Below are positions 8,445 through 10,481 of a stretch of DNA of 10,481 nucleotides, piece by piece. The position numbers and the translations under genes are program-made. Below the pieces are notes generated by a model. That model saw nothing but the letters and a program-made list of their open reading frames with translations. It was not told the DNA's origin and did no database searches. Within the stretch, counting starts at the first letter, position 1. The number at the start of each line of letters is the position of its first letter. The stretch comes from an uncultured Caldimonas sp. (lineage in GTDB: Bacteria > Pseudomonadota > Gammaproteobacteria > Burkholderiales > Burkholderiaceae), in assembly GCF_946480305.1 (NCBI RefSeq), contig NZ_CAMLJQ010000078.1, forward strand, positions 1 through 10,481. Direction: 5' to 3'.

Positions 8445-9536
8445 TCAAGGAAGCGGTATCAGGATCTTGAAGTCCGTGTTTCCGGGAACGCTCTCGCATT
8501 CGATCGTGCCGTGGTGCTGCTGCACGAAGGTCTGCGCCAACGTGAGCCCCAGACCCGATCCGCCATCGCGTCCCGACACCAGCGGGTAGAAGATGCGATC
8601 GCGGATCGACTCCGGAACCCCCGGGCCGTTGTCCAGGATATGCAATTCCAATGCCAGACGATAGCGCTGCTTGCCCAGCGTGACCTGACGCGCGATGCGC
8701 GTCTTGAGCTGTATGCACGCGTCGCCGTTCGCAATGCGTTCGCGCAGCGCTTCGGCCGCGTTGTGGGCGATGTTGAGCACGGCCTGGATGAGCTGCTCGC
8801 GATCGCCGCGGAACTCCGGAATGGAGGTGTCGTAGTCGCGCTGCACCTTCAGGCCGCGCGGGAACTCGGCCAGGATCAGCGAGCGCACCCGCTCGCAGAC
8901 CTCATGGATGTTCACGTCGCTCACCACATGCGGCTTGCGGTGCGGGGCCAGCAGCCGGTCGACCAGCGCCTGCAGGCGGTCGGCCTCGTGGATGATGACC
9001 TGCGTGTACTCCGACAGGCCGCGCGACTCGACCTCCATCTGCAGCAACTGCGCCGCACCGCGAATACCGCCGAGCGGGTTCTTGATCTCGTGCGCGAGGT
9101 TGCGGATCAGCTCCTTCGTGGCCTGCGCCTGGTCCAGCGCCCGCTCCTCACGGTCCTGCTTGGTCTGCTGTTCGATCTCGACCAATTCCACCAGCGCCAG
9201 GTGAGACTGGTCGGTCTGCGTGACGATCACGTGCACCGGCAGCGGGTCGCCCGTCGTGCCGGGCGGGCGCTTGAGCAGGCCTTCGAAGCGGCTGATCGAG
9301 AAGTCGTTGCGGGCAACGGCGGCCACCGTCTCGCGGACGATGTCCGGCTCGACGAACCAGTCGAACAGCGAGCCACGCAACATGCTGCGGCGAGACAGGC
9401 CGAGCACGGTCTCGAATGCGGAGTTGACGAACAGGCAGGCGCCGTCGGTGTGCACCAGGGCCACCATCGTGGCGAGGTGGTCGAAAGCGAGATACGGTGA
9501 AGACGCCGCGAGGCGCTCCTGCGACGACTTGGCCAA
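8445..9536 (-). CDS. ntrB: Nitrogen regulation sensor histidine kinase NtrB
   Basis: This 363-residue cytoplasmic kinase/phosphatase controls NtrC and is itself governed by PII proteins in this family. It has an N-terminal PAS domain (about 15-115, with MVALVHTDGACLFVNSAFE), a DHp helix pair carrying phospho-acceptor His149 in NLAHEIKNPLGGIRGAAQLL, and a C-terminal ATPase domain with an N-box (NIAHNAAEAL), G1 DNGPGVP and G2 GSGLGLTLAQ, ending in FKILIPLP. There are no membrane helices, as expected for NtrB. The start is TTG at 9536, preceded at 7 nt by AGGA; the next in-frame ATG (codon 24) would cut into the PAS domain. It begins 24 nt after the secreted coiled-coil gene and precedes ntrC by 59 nt, so all three are probably one transcript. 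Confidence 0.96.
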   Translation of the reverse strand: MAKSSQERLAASSPYLAFDHLATMVALVHTDGACLFVNSAFETVLGLSRRSMLRGSLFDWFVEPDIVRETVAAVARNDFSISRFEGLLKRPPGTTGDPLPVHVIVTQTDQSHLALVELVEIEQQTKQDREERALDQAQATKELIRNLAHEIKNPLGGIRGAAQLLQMEVESRGLSEYTQVIIHEADRLQALVDRLLAPHRKPHVVSDVNIHEVCERVRSLILAEFPRGLKVQRDYDTSIPEFRGDREQLIQAVLNIAHNAAEALRERIANGDACIQLKTRIARQVTLGKQRYRLALELHILDNGPGVPESIRDRIFYPLVSGRDGGSGLGLTLAQTFVQQHHGTIECESVPGNTDFKILIPLP

Positions 9537-9547
9537 GGGTCGGTCCT
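9537..9547 (-). promoter_or_regulatory. ntrB: AGGA ribosome binding site supporting a TTG start for ntrB
   Basis: On the minus strand AGGA stands 7 nt before the TTG codon at 9536-9534, and no ATG or GTG lies nearby in frame that would keep the PAS domain. The combination supports a rare TTG start, which would lower NtrB output relative to NtrC. Confidence 0.5.
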
Positions 9548-9560
9548 GGAGGGAAAGGTC

Positions 9561-10085
9561 TTACTGCGCTGGCGGCAGCTTGGACAACTCGCGCTTGATC
9601 GCCGAGATGTCGGCTTCCTTGCGGGCGATGTTGGCCTTCAGCTCCGCAGTGCGGTCGAGGTACTTCTGGTAGTTGCGCTCGTCGCCGCGCCGCTCGGGCT
9701 CGCCGTTGTTGAACTCTTTCTGGAGGTTGGCGAGCTGCTCTTCCTCGCGCTTGAGTTCGTTCTCGAGGATGCGGCGGGCGTCGCTGTCGCGGGCACGCTG
9801 TTCGGCGTTGGTGACCTTGGAGTCGGCCGGGCGCGGCGCTACGGGGGCCGGTGCGGTAGCCTTCTGCCCTTCTCCACCGTTGGGTGCGCGGCTCTGGACC
9901 ACCGTGACGTTGCCGCCCTCCACCACCTTGCAGCCTCGGGCCTCGGCTTCCTTGGGCGTCAGCGAATTGGTGAAGTTGTTGCCGGGGCAGCGATACACCT
10001 GCCCTTGGGCCAGCACGGAGCCGGCGGCCATCACGCTCAGAACGGCAGCGAAAGAGACTTCGAGACGGCGCATCATGGAATTCAT
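9561..10085 (-). CDS. Secreted DUF4124-like coiled-coil protein between glnA and ntrB
   Basis: This encodes a 174-residue exported protein of unknown function. An N-terminal signal peptide (MNSMMRRLEV, then a hydrophobic stretch ending SVLA) has a likely cut after Ala26. Next comes a short DUF4124-like segment, QVYRCPGNNFTNSL, with a pair of cysteines (Cys33, Cys52) that could form a periplasmic disulfide. A Pro/Ala-rich linker follows, and then residues 93-174 form a highly charged, heptad-rich coiled coil in two helices separated by NNGEPERRGD. The start is uncertain among ATG 10085, ATG 10076, ATG 10073 and an upstream ATG at 10106. I prefer 10085 because CAGG lies 7 nt before it and the signal peptide fits. 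I recall similar ORFs between glnA and ntrB in Burkholderiales, which suggests conservation, but no biochemical role is known to me. Confidence 0.85.
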   Translation of the reverse strand: MNSMMRRLEVSFAAVLSVMAAGSVLAQGQVYRCPGNNFTNSLTPKEAEARGCKVVEGGNVTVVQSRAPNGGEGQKATAPAPVAPRPADSKVTNAEQRARDSDARRILENELKREEEQLANLQKEFNNGEPERRGDERNYQKYLDRTAELKANIARKEADISAIKRELSKLPPAQ

Positions 10086-10218
10086 AGGGGTGCCTGCAGT
10101 CGCCATTGGACAACAGAGGCGGCCGGTCGGTTCACCGGAACAGGCCCGGAGTATCGGCCAATTCGCGGTGAGCGCCAACTCTGCACGCCCGGGCAGCCTG
10201 CTGAAAGCGCCTGAAAGC
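10086..10218 (-). other. Intergenic region between glnA terminator and DUF4124-like gene
   Basis: This 133-bp gap holds the candidate sigma-70 promoter and leader. It also contains a short dyad, CGGT-TC-ACCG (10128-10137), in the predicted leader, and a tandem CTGAAAGCGC / CTGAAAGC at 10201-10218 whose complement CTTTCAG recurs beside the terminator (CTTTCAG at 10244-10250 on the plus strand). I see no RNA gene or riboswitch in it. Confidence 0.4.
10150..10178 (-). promoter_or_regulatory. Candidate sigma-70 promoter for the DUF4124-like gene and ntrBC
   Basis: Read on the minus strand, TTGGCG (10178-10173) and GATACT (10155-10150) are separated by exactly 17 bp, and each matches its consensus at 4 of 6 positions. 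The start would fall near 10143, giving a leader of about 58 nt before ATG 10085. It lies downstream of the glnA terminator, so it could drive ntrBC independently of glnA. I saw no clear NtrC-type dyad or sigma-54 GG/GC element in this gap. Confidence 0.45.
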
Positions 10219-10247
10219 AAAAAGGGACGGCGCCGGGCCGTCCCTTT
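10219..10247 (-). terminator. glnA: Intrinsic terminator of glnA
   Basis: A perfect 11-bp stem, AAAGGGACGGC (10221-10231) paired with GCCGTCCCTTT (10237-10247), encloses a 5-nt loop. Read on the minus strand, the stem is followed by a run of five T (10223-10219, three of them in the stem). It begins 22 nt after the glnA stop codon, an ordinary Rho-independent terminator position. Some read-through into the downstream genes is possible. Confidence 0.85.
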
Positions 10248-10269
10248 CAGCATCTGCAATCCCGAAGGA

Positions 10270-10481
10270 TCACAGCGCGTAGTACATGTCGAACTCGACC
10301 GGGTGGGTCGTCATGCGGAAGCGGGTCACTTCCTGCATCTTCAGCTCGATGTAGGCGTCGAGGTAGGAGTCGGTGAACACGCCGCCCTTGGTCAGGAAGG
10401 CGCGGTCCTTGTCCAGATACTCGAGGGCCTGGTCCAGGCTGTGGCAGACGGTCGGGATCTTCGCGTCTTCTTCCGGCGGCA
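10270..10481 (-). CDS. glnA: Glutamine synthetase type I, C-terminal end (cut by window)
   Basis: The last 69 residues plus stop (TGA at 10272-10270) of GlnA are present. The gene continues beyond the right edge of the window. The enzyme makes glutamine from glutamate, ammonia and ATP in the cytoplasm and forms dodecamers. Recognisable family sequence includes PPEEDAKIPTV, SLDQALEYLDKDRAFLTKGGVF, DSYLDAYIELKMQEV and the usual C-terminus HPVEFDMYYAL. In GSI-beta enzymes the adenylylated tyrosine lies in an NLYDLPPEE-like motif; the window begins just after that tyrosine, so the site cannot be checked here. The gene is followed by its own terminator and then the ntrBC group on the same strand. 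Confidence 0.97.
   Translation of the reverse strand, partial: PPEEDAKIPTVCHSLDQALEYLDKDRAFLTKGGVFTDSYLDAYIELKMQEVTRFRMTTHPVEFDMYYAL

Noticed and set aside
10086..10259. N-terminal extension of the DUF4124-like protein to 10259
   Set aside because: It would cross the glnA terminator and bury the signal peptide 58 residues inside the protein.

Overview
This is a GC-rich window, roughly two-thirds G+C with strong G/C preference at third codon positions. It looks like chromosomal DNA of a betaproteobacterium, most likely Burkholderiales of the Rubrivivax/Leptothrix/Sphaerotilus/Methylibium kind. That placement is an inference from protein character and from the glnA - DUF4124-type protein - ntrB - ntrC order; no search was run.

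Left part (1-1876): the end of an FtsX-type ABC permease overlaps a secreted AttH/CrtC-type lipocalin-fold protein by one base (TGATG). A short minus-strand ORF with one membrane segment converges on it, with only two bases between the stop codons. It may be the remnant of a DHA2-type efflux transporter.

Middle part (1877-6731, plus strand): an ABCB/MsbA-related fused exporter is followed by a tightly packed group of thymidylate synthase (thyA), a 10-TM EamA/DMT transporter, dihydrofolate reductase (folA) and exodeoxyribonuclease III (xth). ThyA turns methylene-THF into DHF and FolA regenerates THF, so these two form one metabolic cycle. Xth repairs abasic DNA, such as arises after uracil misincorporation when dTMP is short. 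The transporter between thyA and folA is translationally coupled to thyA and has no obvious substrate. The exporter and folA each have a -10-like hexamer 6-7 nt before the ATG, which suggests leaderless transcripts.

Right part (6732-10481, minus strand): reading leftwards, the glnA 3' end and its intrinsic terminator, a small secreted coiled-coil protein, ntrB (histidine kinase) and ntrC (sigma-54 activator). This is the core nitrogen-control locus. A candidate sigma-70 promoter lies between the glnA terminator and the small protein gene. Between the convergent xth and ntrC genes is a string of three hairpins, the first with 18 paired bases.

I found no CRISPR array, tRNA, rRNA, insertion sequence, phage gene or defence system. 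Most of the window is conserved housekeeping DNA. The items worth a second look are the intergenic hairpin cluster, the secreted protein inside the nitrogen operon, the transporter inside the folate/thymidylate group, and the possible transporter remnant.
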